Shown: positions 45,051 to 53,938 of the stretch, piece after piece
How positions within the stretch are numbered: position 1 is the first letter of the stretch
Layout: the number at the start of each line of letters is the position of its first letter
NCBI GenBank assembly: GCA_039990395.1
Contig: JBDXFZ010000146.1
Span: 310,001 to 374,000 of the forward strand
Direction of reading: 5' to 3'
From: CALINF01 sp039990395
GTDB lineage: Bacteria > Pseudomonadota > Gammaproteobacteria > Pseudomonadales > Halieaceae
Length of the DNA: 64,000 nt
Notes under the pieces: model-generated
Databases searched by the model: none
The model's input: the letters and a program-made list of their open reading frames with translations, nothing else
What the model was told of the DNA's origin: nothing
Translations under genes and position numbers: made by a program

Positions 45051-46946
45051 ATGTTAAATAAGTATCCGCTGTGGAAATACCTGCTAGTGCTAACAGTTGT
45101 GCTAGTAGGGCTGTTTTATGCGGCTCCCAATTTGTATGCCCCCGATCCCGCTTTGCAAATCACGGGCGAGAGCAGTTCGCAGCTTATTGATGACAAGGTG
45201 CTCGATAGAGCGCTGGCCGCTCTTGAGGAAGCCGACGTAGAGCATTTCGGCGAAGTTATAGAGCCTGACGGGCGCAATGCACTGGTGCGATTAGCTGATG
45301 CGGAAACGCAGCTGCTCGCGCAGGCGAGGGTGTCTCGTGCCCTTGGCGACGGATTCATCGTGGCGCTCAACCTGGCACCCACCACACCCTCGTGGCTCAG
45401 CGACTACGGTGCCCAGCCCATGAAACTGGGTCTGGATCTCAGCGGTGGTGTGCACTTCAAGCTCGAGGTTGATGTAGATGCAGCGATCGACCGCCGCATG
45501 GAGTATTACGTCAATGCGGTCAAGCGTGCGCTGCGTGAGGAGCGTATTCGAGGCCTGGTCACTCTGGACAATCAGGGCAAAGTTGCTGCTCGCTTTCGCT
45601 CTGAAGAACTGCGCGAGCGCGCCCGTGAGATAGTAGCGGAGAATCACCCGGAGCTGGTGCTGGACCGTGTGGACGAGGGCGAGGACTGGAGTTTGCTCGC
45701 TGTTATGACCGAACAAACTCGTAAAGAGATCGCGGATTACTCCGTAAGCCAAAACCTGACAACGCTGCGTAACCGGGTAAATGAACTGGGTGTTTCTGAG
45801 CCGCTGGTACAGCGTCAGGGGCAGAACAGGATCGTGGTGGAATTGCCGGGTATTCAGGACACCGCCGAGGCTAAACGAATTCTGGGTAAAGTCGCCAACC
45901 TGGAGTTTCGACTGGTGGCCAATATCGATGCGTCTGCCGCCGAGAAACAGCAATACGAGTATCGCAGTGAAGACCGTGCCGGCATGAGCGAATGGCTGGA
46001 ACGCGATGTGATCATCACGGGTGAACGTGTTTCCAATGCTCAGGCCAGTTTCGATCAGAATGGTCGCCCCAATGTACAGATCAGTCTTGATAGTGAGGGG
46101 GGAACCCTGATGTCGCGCGCTACGCGCAACAATGTCAAGCGACGCATGGGTGTTCTGTTTATCGAACGTAAGTATCGAACCCGTTACGAGATGCAGGAAG
46201 ACGGTACCGAAAAGATCATCAAGATTCCCTACGACGAAAAGAAATTGCTTACCGCGCCTATTATTCAGCAAGCGCTTGGTGCCCAGTTTCAGATTACAGG
46301 CCTCGATAGCCCGATCGAGTCCTCGGAACTCGCATTGATGTTACGTGCAGGTGCGCTTGCTGCCCCTATTTCATTCGTTGAAGAGCGCACTGTGGGCCCA
46401 TCGTTGGGGGCCGAAAACATTCGGCTAGGTGTGAAGTCCGTGCAGTATGGCTTGGCACTCGTCGTTCTATTTATGATTTTGTATTACCGAGTGTTTGGTG
46501 TTGCGGCGGTAGTAGCGCTCAGTGCCAACCTGATGCTGCTGATAGCCATTATGTCGTTGATTGGTGCAACTTTAACGTTGCCGGGTATCGCGGGTATCGT
46601 GTTAACGGTCGGGATGGCCGTGGACGCCAATGTGCTTATATTTTCGCGGATACGTGAGGAGACTGCCGCTGGCTTGTCGCCTCAGATGGCTATCCACTCG
46701 GGTTTCGAGCGAGCGGTGGCCACTATTCTTGATGCCAACATTACTACACTGATCGTGGCGATTATTCTGTATGCCGTGGGTACCGGGCCGGTTAAAGGAT
46801 TTGCCGTCACCCTGTCGGTAGGAATTGTGACCTCCATGTTCACTGCAATTATGGGCACACGCGCCTTGGTGAACTTGTTCTACGGGGGCCGCAAGGTGCG
46901 CACCCTGTCCATTGGTGGTCGAAAGCCAGCAGGAGATGCAGCATGA
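45051..46946 (+). CDS. secD: Protein translocase subunit SecD
   Basis: SecD with SecF uses the proton motive force to help pull exported proteins through SecYEG. The 631-residue product has membrane segment 1 (residues 6-25), a large periplasmic region with 'LGLDLSGGVHFKLEVD', and a C-terminal RND-like membrane domain with 'ALAAPISFVEERTVGPSLGAENI' and 'GMAVDANVLIFSRIREE'. The ATG at 45051 fits known N-termini; in-frame codons upstream are ignored. The stop overlaps the secF start by 4 bases. Confidence 0.98.
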   Translation: MLNKYPLWKYLLVLTVVLVGLFYAAPNLYAPDPALQITGESSSQLIDDKVLDRALAALEEADVEHFGEVIEPDGRNALVRLADAETQLLAQARVSRALGDGFIVALNLAPTTPSWLSDYGAQPMKLGLDLSGGVHFKLEVDVDAAIDRRMEYYVNAVKRALREERIRGLVTLDNQGKVAARFRSEELRERAREIVAENHPELVLDRVDEGEDWSLLAVMTEQTRKEIADYSVSQNLTTLRNRVNELGVSEPLVQRQGQNRIVVELPGIQDTAEAKRILGKVANLEFRLVANIDASAAEKQQYEYRSEDRAGMSEWLERDVIITGERVSNAQASFDQNGRPNVQISLDSEGGTLMSRATRNNVKRRMGVLFIERKYRTRYEMQEDGTEKIIKIPYDEKKLLTAPIIQQALGAQFQITGLDSPIESSELALMLRAGALAAPISFVEERTVGPSLGAENIRLGVKSVQYGLALVVLFMILYYRVFGVAAVVALSANLMLLIAIMSLIGATLTLPGIAGIVLTVGMAVDANVLIFSRIREETAAGLSPQMAIHSGFERAVATILDANITTLIVAIILYAVGTGPVKGFAVTLSVGIVTSMFTAIMGTRALVNLFYGGRKVRTLSIGGRKPAGDAA

Positions 46947-47857
46947 AAGTGATCAACTTTATGGGTCAGCGCAAGCTGGCGGTGTTGTTCTCCCTGACCT
47001 TGCTCATTGTCTCGATAGGCAGCTTGGCTACACGTCAATTGAACTGGGGGCTGGATTTCACCGGCGGCACGTTGGTGGAAGTACATTATAGCGAAACAGT
47101 GAGCCTGAATGCGCTTCGCGACACGCTGAATACCCAGGGCTATGCGGGTGCGATTGTAGTCAGTTTCGGTACTGATCGGGACGTGTTGATTCGCTTGCCG
47201 CAGGGCTATTCCGATCAGGAAGGCGCGGCCTTGCTGACACTGCTGCAAAGCAATTTTGAGGGTGAAGTTGTGTTGCGCCGAATTGAGTTTGTCGGTCCGC
47301 AGGTCGGTGATGAACTTCGCGAGCAGGGTGGATTGGCAATGCTGTTAGCGCTGGCTCTGGTCATGCTCTATATTGCGTTTCGATTCCAGCTAAAGTTTGC
47401 CATCGGCGCGGTCTTTGCGTTGGTTCACGACGTGATTATCACGCTCGGTTTTTTCTCAATCGTGGGTATGGAGTTTGATTTGACCGTATTGGCAGCACTG
47501 CTTGCGGTGATCGGGTATTCCTTGAATGACACCATCGTGGTGTCTGATCGCATTCGGGAAAACTTCCGCAAATTAAGGCGTTCGGACCCGGTAGAGGTGA
47601 TCAACATTTCTCTCACAGAGACTCTGGGCAGAACATTGGTAACATCGCTGACCACGTTACTGGTGCTGCTGTCGCTTGCATTGTTCGGCGGTGAGATGAT
47701 TAATGGCTTCGCGATTGCACTGATCGTCGGCGTGGCTATTGGTACCTATTCTTCTATCTATGTGGCCGCGAACGCGCTTCTTATGCTGGGCATAAGTAAA
47801 GAAGACCTGATGATCCCAGTGAAAGAGGGTGCTGAGCAGGAAGATTTGACGCCCTGA
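46943..47857 (+). CDS. secF: Protein translocase subunit SecF
   Basis: SecF pairs with SecD. The 304-residue protein has a first membrane helix (residues 12-32), the periplasmic 'LDFTGGTLVEVHY' motif, then five helices with 'IGYSLNDTIVVSDRIREN' and a 'ALFGGEMINGFAIALIVGV' end. The 4-base overlap with secD couples translation. It meets suhB tail to tail. Confidence 0.98.
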   Translation: MKVINFMGQRKLAVLFSLTLLIVSIGSLATRQLNWGLDFTGGTLVEVHYSETVSLNALRDTLNTQGYAGAIVVSFGTDRDVLIRLPQGYSDQEGAALLTLLQSNFEGEVVLRRIEFVGPQVGDELREQGGLAMLLALALVMLYIAFRFQLKFAIGAVFALVHDVIITLGFFSIVGMEFDLTVLAALLAVIGYSLNDTIVVSDRIRENFRKLRRSDPVEVINISLTETLGRTLVTSLTTLLVLLSLALFGGEMINGFAIALIVGVAIGTYSSIYVAANALLMLGISKEDLMIPVKEGAEQEDLTP

Positions 47858-47964
47858 AGCCTGTGCCTGTCTTACAACGAGTCAGGCGAAACGCCGCTAA
47901 TTGCCACATGCAGGGCTGTGCGTCAGCCGCAGTGGAGTGAAAATTGGGTGCTGTGTATTCGGTT

Positions 47965-48759
47965 CTAGCCGAGCAGGGGTTTGGTAACCTGTAGCACGGT
48001 TTTAAAGCACTTTGGGTTGCCGCACACTATGTTGCCAGATTCCAGAAAGGATTCTGAGCCGTTGATGTCTGCCACCAGTCCACCAGCCTCTCTAATCAAC
48101 AGAGCTCCAGCGGCAATGTCCCATTTGGCTAAGCCTATTTCCCAGAACGCGTCGAGTCGACCTGCAGCAACGTACGCTAGATCAAGTGACGCTGCCCCCG
48201 CGCGACGTATGCCAGCGCATTGCCCCGCCAGTATTTCTATGGACTTGCTGTAGGGAGCAAGCTTGTCGTCGCAGTGATCTTTGAATGGGATTCCTGTACC
48301 TAGCAAAGCGCCATCCAGGCTGGGTCTTTTGCTAACCCTGATGCGGCGCCCGTTTAGTTGCGCGCCGCGACCGCGCGAGGCGGTAAACTCTTCTCGTCGT
48401 ACGGGATCAACGATGATGGCGTGCTCCAGTTTGCCCTTGTGCAAGCAGGCGATGGAGACAGCGTAGTGAGGGATGCCACGAACGAAATTGGTCGTACCAT
48501 CGAGCGGATCGATGATCCAGCAATAGTCTGCATCCTCTGCACCCGTTAACCCAGACTCTTCTCCCAGAACAGCATGATCCGGATACGCTTTCTGCAGTTG
48601 GTACTTGATCTCCTGCTCTGCAGTGAGATCCACTTCGGACACAAAGTCATTCAGGCTTTTGGATTTAACCTCGAGATGGTCAAGGTCATCCGATGCGCGC
48701 ACGATCTGCTCACCAACCTTGCGGGCGGCACGAAGTGCGATATTGACCATCGGTTCCAT
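47965..48759 (-). CDS. suhB: Inositol-1-monophosphatase SuhB
   Basis: SuhB dephosphorylates inositol monophosphate and also acts with Nus factors in rRNA antitermination. The 264 residues carry the Mg2+-site motifs 'GEESG', 'IIDPLDGTTNFVRGIPHYAV' and 'AKWDIAAGALLIREAGG'. On the minus strand a TATAAT followed by CGCGCG (48798-48793) lies about 35 bases upstream. It is divergent from trmJ, as in Pseudomonas. Confidence 0.96.
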   Translation of the reverse strand: MEPMVNIALRAARKVGEQIVRASDDLDHLEVKSKSLNDFVSEVDLTAEQEIKYQLQKAYPDHAVLGEESGLTGAEDADYCWIIDPLDGTTNFVRGIPHYAVSIACLHKGKLEHAIIVDPVRREEFTASRGRGAQLNGRRIRVSKRPSLDGALLGTGIPFKDHCDDKLAPYSKSIEILAGQCAGIRRAGAASLDLAYVAAGRLDAFWEIGLAKWDIAAGALLIREAGGLVADINGSESFLESGNIVCGNPKCFKTVLQVTKPLLG

Positions 48760-48851
48760 AACTGTGTCCTGAGCATGCGATACGGGCGCGCGATTATAGC
48801 AGCACCCAGCGCTGCAGGGATACGTCTGTCACGCAGACATAAAGCGAAATC

Positions 48852-48860
48852 TGCTACACT
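48852..48860 (+). promoter_or_regulatory. Extended -10 promoter of trmJ
   Basis: TGCTACACT (TGn-TACACT) lies 44 bases before the trmJ ATG; no good -35 is visible. It probably drives trmJ and iscS. Confidence 0.45.
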
Positions 48861-48904
48861 ATTGGGCTTTTCGCTATGGTAGTCATTAGTCTCTAGAGCG
48901 CTTT

Positions 48905-49669
48905 ATGAACCTTGATTCAATTCGCATTGTTCTGGTCAACACCAGTCATCCTGGCAACATTGGTGGCGTGGCGCGCGCCATGAAAAATATGGGGCTGGGA
49001 CGCCTTTTCCTGGTCGCACCAAGGCAGTTTCCTGACGAGCAGGCTCAGTGGCGTGCTGCCTCGGCGGGAGACGTGCTGGAAACCGCTGTTGTCTGCGAGA
49101 CTCTGGAAGAGGCTATTGGAGATTGTCAGTTCGTGGTGGGCACGAGTGCCCGGGGACGACGAATTCCCTGGCCGCTGCTAGATCCGCGACGGTGTGCGCA
49201 GGAGATTGGGCAAGCCAGCGCCCGTGGCGAGCAGGTAGCTGTCTTGTTTGGGCGCGAGGACAGAGGGCTGACCAACGATGAGCTTAAAGTTTGCAACTTG
49301 CATCTTAATATCCCCACCTCTGAGGCCTACAGCTCGCTGAATTTGGCGATGGCAGTACAGATCGTGTGCTACGAACTGCGCATGCTGCTGGCGGAAGATG
49401 AGTTGCCTGCTTCGTCTGAGAGCGGCTGGGATACGCCTTTCAGCACGCGAGAAAATATGGAGCGTTTTTATGATCACCTTGAAGAAACGCTCGTCGATAT
49501 AGACTTTCTTGACCCTGACGCGCCGCGACAGCTCATGGTGCGCTTGCGCAGGTTGTATAGTCGAGTGCGCCTGGACGAGATGGAGTTGAATATCTTGCGC
49601 GGTGTGCTGACGCAGACTCAGAAATGGGTGCGCAAAGCTCAGCGGGAAGACGACGCGTTGGGTCAGTGA
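48905..49669 (+). CDS. trmJ: tRNA 2'-O-methyltransferase TrmJ
   Basis: TrmJ methylates the 2'-OH of nucleotide 32 in several tRNAs. The 254-residue SPOUT enzyme has 'IVLVNTSHPGNIGGVARAMKNMG', 'LFGREDRGLTNDEL' and 'IPTSEAYSSLNLAMAVQI', the knotted AdoMet site, and a C-terminal helical extension. It is followed after 22 bases by iscS; in Pseudomonas cysE and iscR come between. Confidence 0.96.
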   Translation: MNLDSIRIVLVNTSHPGNIGGVARAMKNMGLGRLFLVAPRQFPDEQAQWRAASAGDVLETAVVCETLEEAIGDCQFVVGTSARGRRIPWPLLDPRRCAQEIGQASARGEQVAVLFGREDRGLTNDELKVCNLHLNIPTSEAYSSLNLAMAVQIVCYELRMLLAEDELPASSESGWDTPFSTRENMERFYDHLEETLVDIDFLDPDAPRQLMVRLRRLYSRVRLDEMELNILRGVLTQTQKWVRKAQREDDALGQ

Positions 49670-49691
49670 TTTTGGGAGTGACAGGACTGCA

Positions 49692-50882
49692 ATGAAAACA
49701 CCGGTTTATCTAGACTATTTGGCCACTACGCCGGTCGATCCGCGAGTAGCGCAAAAACTTTCCGAATGCCTGACCCTGGATGGAAATTTTGGCAATCCGG
49801 CCTCCCGCTCCCATCGCTTTGGCTGGCTCGCCGAACAGGCGGTGGAGATGGCGCGGCGTCAACTGGCAGACCTGATCGGAGCAGACCCTCGAGAGATCGT
49901 ATACACATCTGGTGCGACCGAGGCCGACAATCTTGCCATTAAGGGTGTGGTAGAGGCATCGCCGCAGAGTTGCCCTCATATTGTGACGACTGCGATTGAG
50001 CATAAAGCCGTGTTGGATACATGCAAGCACCTAGAGGAGCAGGGCTGCGAAGTCACGTATCTGGTGCCCGACCGCACGGGTATTATCGATCCGGCTCAAG
50101 TGCAAGCTGCACTGCGTGATAACACGGTGCTGGTCAGCATAATGCACGCGAACAACGAGATAGGTACTGTCAATGATATTGCCGAAATCGGCGCCATTAC
50201 AGCAGCTGCGCAAGTGCCTCTGCATGTTGATGCGGCGCAGAGCGTAGGCAAGATTAATATCGATGTAGAGGCTATGCAGATCGACCTGTTGTCAGCGTCC
50301 GGACACAAGTTCTATGGCCCCAAGGGAATCGGAATCCTATATGTCCGACGTAGTCCGCGTATCAAGATAGCGCAGCAGATACACGGCGGCGGCCACGAAC
50401 GGGGAATGCGTTCGGGAACATTACCCACCCATCAAATTGTAGCCATTGGCGAGGCTGCGCGGCTTGCGGGCGATGAAATGGAGGAGGAGGCGCAGCGGCT
50501 TGTCGCATTGAGAGACGTATTTTGGCGGGGTATCGGGCAGCTGGAGGATGTTGGTATCAATGGTTCCATCGATAGTCGTCTGCCAGGTGCCTTGAATGTT
50601 CACTTTGGCTACGTTGAGGGTGAGTCACTGTTGATGGCGCTTAAGGATTTAGCGATCTCGAGTGGTTCAGCCTGCACGTCGGCAAGTCTGGAGCCTTCTT
50701 ATGTACTCAAGGCACTTGGCCTATCAGATGAGTTGGCGCACAGCTCGCTGCGATTCAGCTTTGGACGATTCACATCAGAGGAAGAGGCGCGTTACGCTGC
50801 TGAACAGGTAGTCACGGCTGTCAACCGGCTGAGGGAAGGGTCGTCCCAGTGGGAAAACCGGGCCCTTAGCGAATCAGGTTGA
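49692..50882 (+). CDS. iscS: Cysteine desulfurase IscS, without its cluster
   Basis: IscS takes sulphur from cysteine to form a persulphide for Fe-S clusters and thio-tRNA. The 396-residue enzyme keeps the E. coli numbering of its key residues: His104, PLP Lys206 ('SASGHKFYGPKG') and persulphide Cys328 ('SSGSACTSASLEPS'). Similarity ends near residue 385; the usual C-terminal tail, which contacts IscU in E. coli, is replaced by a short unrelated end (ENRALSESG). No iscR, iscU, iscA, hscBA or fdx is next to it: trmJ precedes and ndk follows. It may serve tRNA thiolation or a distant Fe-S system. Confidence 0.95.
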   Translation: MKTPVYLDYLATTPVDPRVAQKLSECLTLDGNFGNPASRSHRFGWLAEQAVEMARRQLADLIGADPREIVYTSGATEADNLAIKGVVEASPQSCPHIVTTAIEHKAVLDTCKHLEEQGCEVTYLVPDRTGIIDPAQVQAALRDNTVLVSIMHANNEIGTVNDIAEIGAITAAAQVPLHVDAAQSVGKINIDVEAMQIDLLSASGHKFYGPKGIGILYVRRSPRIKIAQQIHGGGHERGMRSGTLPTHQIVAIGEAARLAGDEMEEEAQRLVALRDVFWRGIGQLEDVGINGSIDSRLPGALNVHFGYVEGESLLMALKDLAISSGSACTSASLEPSYVLKALGLSDELAHSSLRFSFGRFTSEEEARYAAEQVVTAVNRLREGSSQWENRALSESG

Positions 50883-51033
50883 GCGTGCTCCAGTTACACG
50901 GGTTACTCCTACGGCTTATCGTTTGACTGTGAAATTGTCGCTTTTCGGGCCCTGAAAACTAAGGTACTGATTTATATAGAAAAGAATCTTATCCCAGGCA
51001 TCTGTTTAGGGTGAAAAGAAGGCCCAATATCCG

Positions 51034-51039
51034 TATAAT
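51034..51039 (+). promoter_or_regulatory. -10 element of the ndk promoter
   Basis: A consensus TATAAT lies 98 bases before the ndk ATG in the otherwise empty 50883-51137 interval. The -35 region is poor. The implied leader of about 90 bases has no evident riboswitch. Confidence 0.5.
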
Positions 51040-51137
51040 TGCGCCGCTTCTGGCATGCCGCCCCTGTTACCTGTCTCGCTGAACGAGGCATGGCTTGGAT
51101 AAGCACCTTAAATACATTTTTTTCTGGAGATTTTCTG

Positions 51138-51566
51138 ATGGCCGTAGAGCGCACACTTTCAATTATCAAGCCCGATGCAGTGGGTAAAAACTTCATCGGC
51201 AAAATCTACTCGCGCTTTGAGAGCAATGGACTGCAGATAGTCGGCTCCAAAATGCTGCGCCTAAGTGATGAAGTGGCCGGTGGCTTTTATGCAGAGCATC
51301 GCGAACGCCCTTTCTTTCCTGCTTTGATCGAATTCATGACATCCGGACCTGTGGTTGTGCAGGTTCTCGAAGGAGAGGGAGCGGTTGCGAAAAATCGCGA
51401 GTTGATGGGAGCTACCAACCCGCAGGAAGCTGATGCTGGCACTATCCGTGCCGATTTTGCTGAGTCTATTGACGCTAATGCCGTACACGGTTCGGATTCT
51501 ACTGAGTCGGCCGCACGCGAGATTGCGTACTTTTTTGCCGCCAGCGAGCTGTGTGGCCGCGGCTGA
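51138..51566 (+). CDS. ndk: Nucleoside diphosphate kinase
   Basis: Ndk balances NTP pools by a phospho-histidine ping-pong mechanism. The 142-residue product has catalytic His117 in 'NAVHGSDS', plus 'SIIKPDAVGKN' and 'ERPFFPALIEFMTSGP'. TGGAGA precedes the ATG at 51138; the in-frame frame to 51039 is untranslated leader. It starts the ndk-rlmN-pilF-rodZ-ispG-hisS run. Confidence 0.98.
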   Translation: MAVERTLSIIKPDAVGKNFIGKIYSRFESNGLQIVGSKMLRLSDEVAGGFYAEHRERPFFPALIEFMTSGPVVVQVLEGEGAVAKNRELMGATNPQEADAGTIRADFAESIDANAVHGSDSTESAAREIAYFFAASELCGRG

Positions 51567-51603
51567 TACAGACGCGAACCTGCAGCAGCCTCTCTGACGA
51601 ATT

Positions 51604-52749
51604 ATGTCTTCCTTAATCGCCAGTTCTTCTGAGCAACCCCGGGTCAATCTCCTGGGGTTAACGCTTGCCCAGATGGAAGTGTTTTTTGAGAGCCAGGGGG
51701 AGAAGAAGTTTCGCGCGCAGCAAGTGCTTAAATGGATTCATCATCAGGGTGAAACCGATATAGCTGCGATGACTAACCTGGGTAAGGCATTGCGAGAAAA
51801 GCTGCTGCAGATCGCCGAGGTACGACCACCTGAAATTGTTAGCCAGCATGATTCCACTGACGGCACCCGCAAGTGGGCAATACGTGTCGAAGGTGGTGGC
51901 CTGGTAGAGGCGGTGCTTATTCCAGAGGGTAACCGTGCCACTCTGTGTGTTTCTTCTCAAGTGGGCTGTAGTCTGGATTGCAGCTTTTGTTCGACGGGTA
52001 AGCAGGGTTTTCAGCGAGACCTGACCGCTGCGGAAATCATCGGCCAGGTGTGGTTGGCGATCAAGTCATACGACGCTTTCCAATCCGGTAACGGACGCAT
52101 TGTGACCAATGTGGTGATGATGGGGATGGGCGAGCCGTTGCTGAATTTCGATAATGTGGTGTCTGCCATGAACCTCATGATGGAAGATTTGGCCTATGGC
52201 ATCTCTAAACGCCGGGTGACTTTGAGTACCTCTGGTGTTGTCCCTGCTCTGGATAAGCTGGCGCTGGTTAGCGAGGTGTCCCTTGCCATCTCACTGCACG
52301 CACCCAATGATGCGCTGCGTTCGGAGTTGGTGCCTATCAACAAGAAGTATCCGATTGCGGTGTTGCTCGAGAGCGCCAGTCGCTACATCGATGCGCAAAA
52401 AGACAAGAAGAGGGTGGTTACTATAGAGTACACGCTGATCGCAGGAGTGAATGATCATCCTGATCAGGCGCGAGAATTGGCGCAGCTGTTACGTGACTTC
52501 CCCTGTAAAGTTAACCTCATTCCATTTAATCCGTTTGATCAGTCTGATTACCGCAGGCCCAGTGGTAATGCAGTGTCAAGATTCTGGCAAGTGTTAGTCG
52601 ATGCGGGATATATTGTTACCGTAAGGACCACGCGCGGCGATGATATTGATGCGGCTTGTGGTCAGCTGGTCGGTCAGGTTGTCGATAAAACCGGGCGTAG
52701 TGAACGTTACCGCAATGCCAGCGCATCATCAGCCAGTGAAGTGAGGTAA
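51604..52749 (+). CDS. rlmN: Dual-specificity rRNA/tRNA methyltransferase RlmN
   Basis: RlmN is a radical-SAM enzyme that makes 2-methyladenosine at 23S A2503 and tRNA A37. The 381 residues contain the CxxxCxxC cluster motif in 'GCSLDCSFCSTG', 'VMMGMGEPLLN' and 'ISLHAPND', and the C-terminal catalytic cysteine in 'DIDAACGQL'. It lies 37 bases after ndk and 4 bases before pilF. Confidence 0.97.
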   Translation: MSSLIASSSEQPRVNLLGLTLAQMEVFFESQGEKKFRAQQVLKWIHHQGETDIAAMTNLGKALREKLLQIAEVRPPEIVSQHDSTDGTRKWAIRVEGGGLVEAVLIPEGNRATLCVSSQVGCSLDCSFCSTGKQGFQRDLTAAEIIGQVWLAIKSYDAFQSGNGRIVTNVVMMGMGEPLLNFDNVVSAMNLMMEDLAYGISKRRVTLSTSGVVPALDKLALVSEVSLAISLHAPNDALRSELVPINKKYPIAVLLESASRYIDAQKDKKRVVTIEYTLIAGVNDHPDQARELAQLLRDFPCKVNLIPFNPFDQSDYRRPSGNAVSRFWQVLVDAGYIVTVRTTRGDDIDAACGQLVGQVVDKTGRSERYRNASASSASEVR

Positions 52750-52753
52750 GAGC

Positions 52754-53536
52754 GTGTCGCAATGTAAGCAAACACTGTTCCTAATGATGGCTGCACTTCT
52801 ACTGGTGAGCGCGACAGGTTGCGTGACAACCAATGAAACGGTGTTCACCGGTGAAGCCTCGCCCCAGAAAGTGATGGAGCAGCGTGTAGCGCTGGCACGG
52901 CAATACATCGGCGAAGGTAACTGGGCCGACGCTGAGCGGAACCTTTCGATTGCATACGAGATAGACCCCAAGGCGCCGGAAGTGCATGAGGCGTTTGCGC
53001 TGGTCTATCAAAGCACCGGTGAAACCGAGTTGGCTGAAGAAAGTTTCAAGCGTGCGATCAGTCTCGATAAAAGTTTCTCCCGGGCTCGCAACAATTACGC
53101 CGCCTTCCTGGCCAGCCAGGAGCGGTATGGGGAAGCCGAGAAGCAGTTGGAATACGTGGTTAAAGATTCGCTCTATACCGGTCGACCACAGGCGTTCATC
53201 AATCTAGGTTTGTGTAGAGTGCAGTTGTTTGACCCACAGGGAGCAGAAGAAGCCTTTGTGCGCGCGCTGTCAATGGACCGTCGCAGCCCCATTGCGTTAT
53301 TGGAACTTGCTCAGTTGCGCTTTGATGCCAAGGATTATGCGAACGCCGAGCGCTATTACGGTACATATCGCACGGTTGTGAGGCAGCAATCATCACGCGG
53401 TCTTTGGTTAGGTATTCGCATTGCGCGTGCCACCGGCGACCGTGACGCCGAGGGCAGCTATGCGCTGGCACTGGCAAATCGTTACCCGGATTCCCCTGAG
53501 TTCGAAGCCTACTCTCGGACACCGCGGAGTGAGTGA
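52754..53536 (+). CDS. pilF: Type IV pilus biogenesis lipoprotein PilF/PilW
   Basis: PilF is the outer-membrane pilotin that places the PilQ secretin. The 260-residue lipoprotein has a lipobox in 'VSATGC', then about six TPR repeats (from residue 40 to 240, with phrases such as 'NWADAERNLSIAYEIDP' and 'ARNNYAAFLASQERYGEAEKQL'). It starts at a GTG 4 bases after rlmN and overlaps the RodZ-like gene by 8 bases. Position between rlmN and rodZ is conserved. Confidence 0.94.
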   Translation: MSQCKQTLFLMMAALLLVSATGCVTTNETVFTGEASPQKVMEQRVALARQYIGEGNWADAERNLSIAYEIDPKAPEVHEAFALVYQSTGETELAEESFKRAISLDKSFSRARNNYAAFLASQERYGEAEKQLEYVVKDSLYTGRPQAFINLGLCRVQLFDPQGAEEAFVRALSMDRRSPIALLELAQLRFDAKDYANAERYYGTYRTVVRQQSSRGLWLGIRIARATGDRDAEGSYALALANRYPDSPEFEAYSRTPRSE

Positions 53537-53936
53537 TAGCGAGCAACTCGATCAGGTGGCAGCGTCCCCGGGTGTGTTGCTAAAAACTGCCAGAGAGGCG
53601 CGCAACCTGCCAGAGCGTGAAGTTGCGGATCGTCTTAACTGGCTGCCTCGTTACGTACAGACAATCGAGGCGGACGATTACAGTGTGTGGCGCAGTACCA
53701 CATTTGCCCGCGGCTACGTGAAAGCTTACGGCAGATTGCTGGGTGTTGATGAGAATGTACTGATGCAGTCATTTGATGGACTTGAGAACACAAGCAGTAG
53801 CGGCAATGCGCGGCGAGTAACAACTCAGCCGTTGCAGCTGCAGCGTACCGGGGGCGGTATGATCATTGGTCTGGTTGCTCTGGGCCTGCTGGCCGCCGGT
53901 CTTTGGTGGTGGCAAACGGGGTTTACAGGAGGCTAG
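53529..53936 (+). CDS. Short RodZ-like HTH-transmembrane protein
   Basis: From the GTG at 53529 the product has 135 residues: a RodZ-type helix-turn-helix (residues 15-80, 'LLKTAREARNLPEREVADRL', 'YVQTIEADDYSVWRSTTFARGYVKAY'), a short Ser/Gln-rich linker and one membrane helix ('IIGLVALGLLAAGLWWW'). RodZ links MreB to the cell-wall machinery and normally runs to about 300 residues with a periplasmic DUF4115 domain. That domain is absent: the stop follows the helix immediately and ispG starts 2 bases later. It looks like a clean short form rather than a frameshifted gene. Its position between pilF and ispG is that of rodZ. Confidence 0.88.
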   Translation: MSDSEQLDQVAASPGVLLKTAREARNLPEREVADRLNWLPRYVQTIEADDYSVWRSTTFARGYVKAYGRLLGVDENVLMQSFDGLENTSSSGNARRVTTQPLQLQRTGGGMIIGLVALGLLAAGLWWWQTGFTGG

Positions 53937-53938
53937 CG

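Noticed and set aside
45291..46271. A 326-codon open frame antisense to secD
   Set aside because: It lies wholly inside secD, has no plausible domain or ribosome site, and reads like a codon-bias shadow (scattered His/Gln/Thr-rich sequence).
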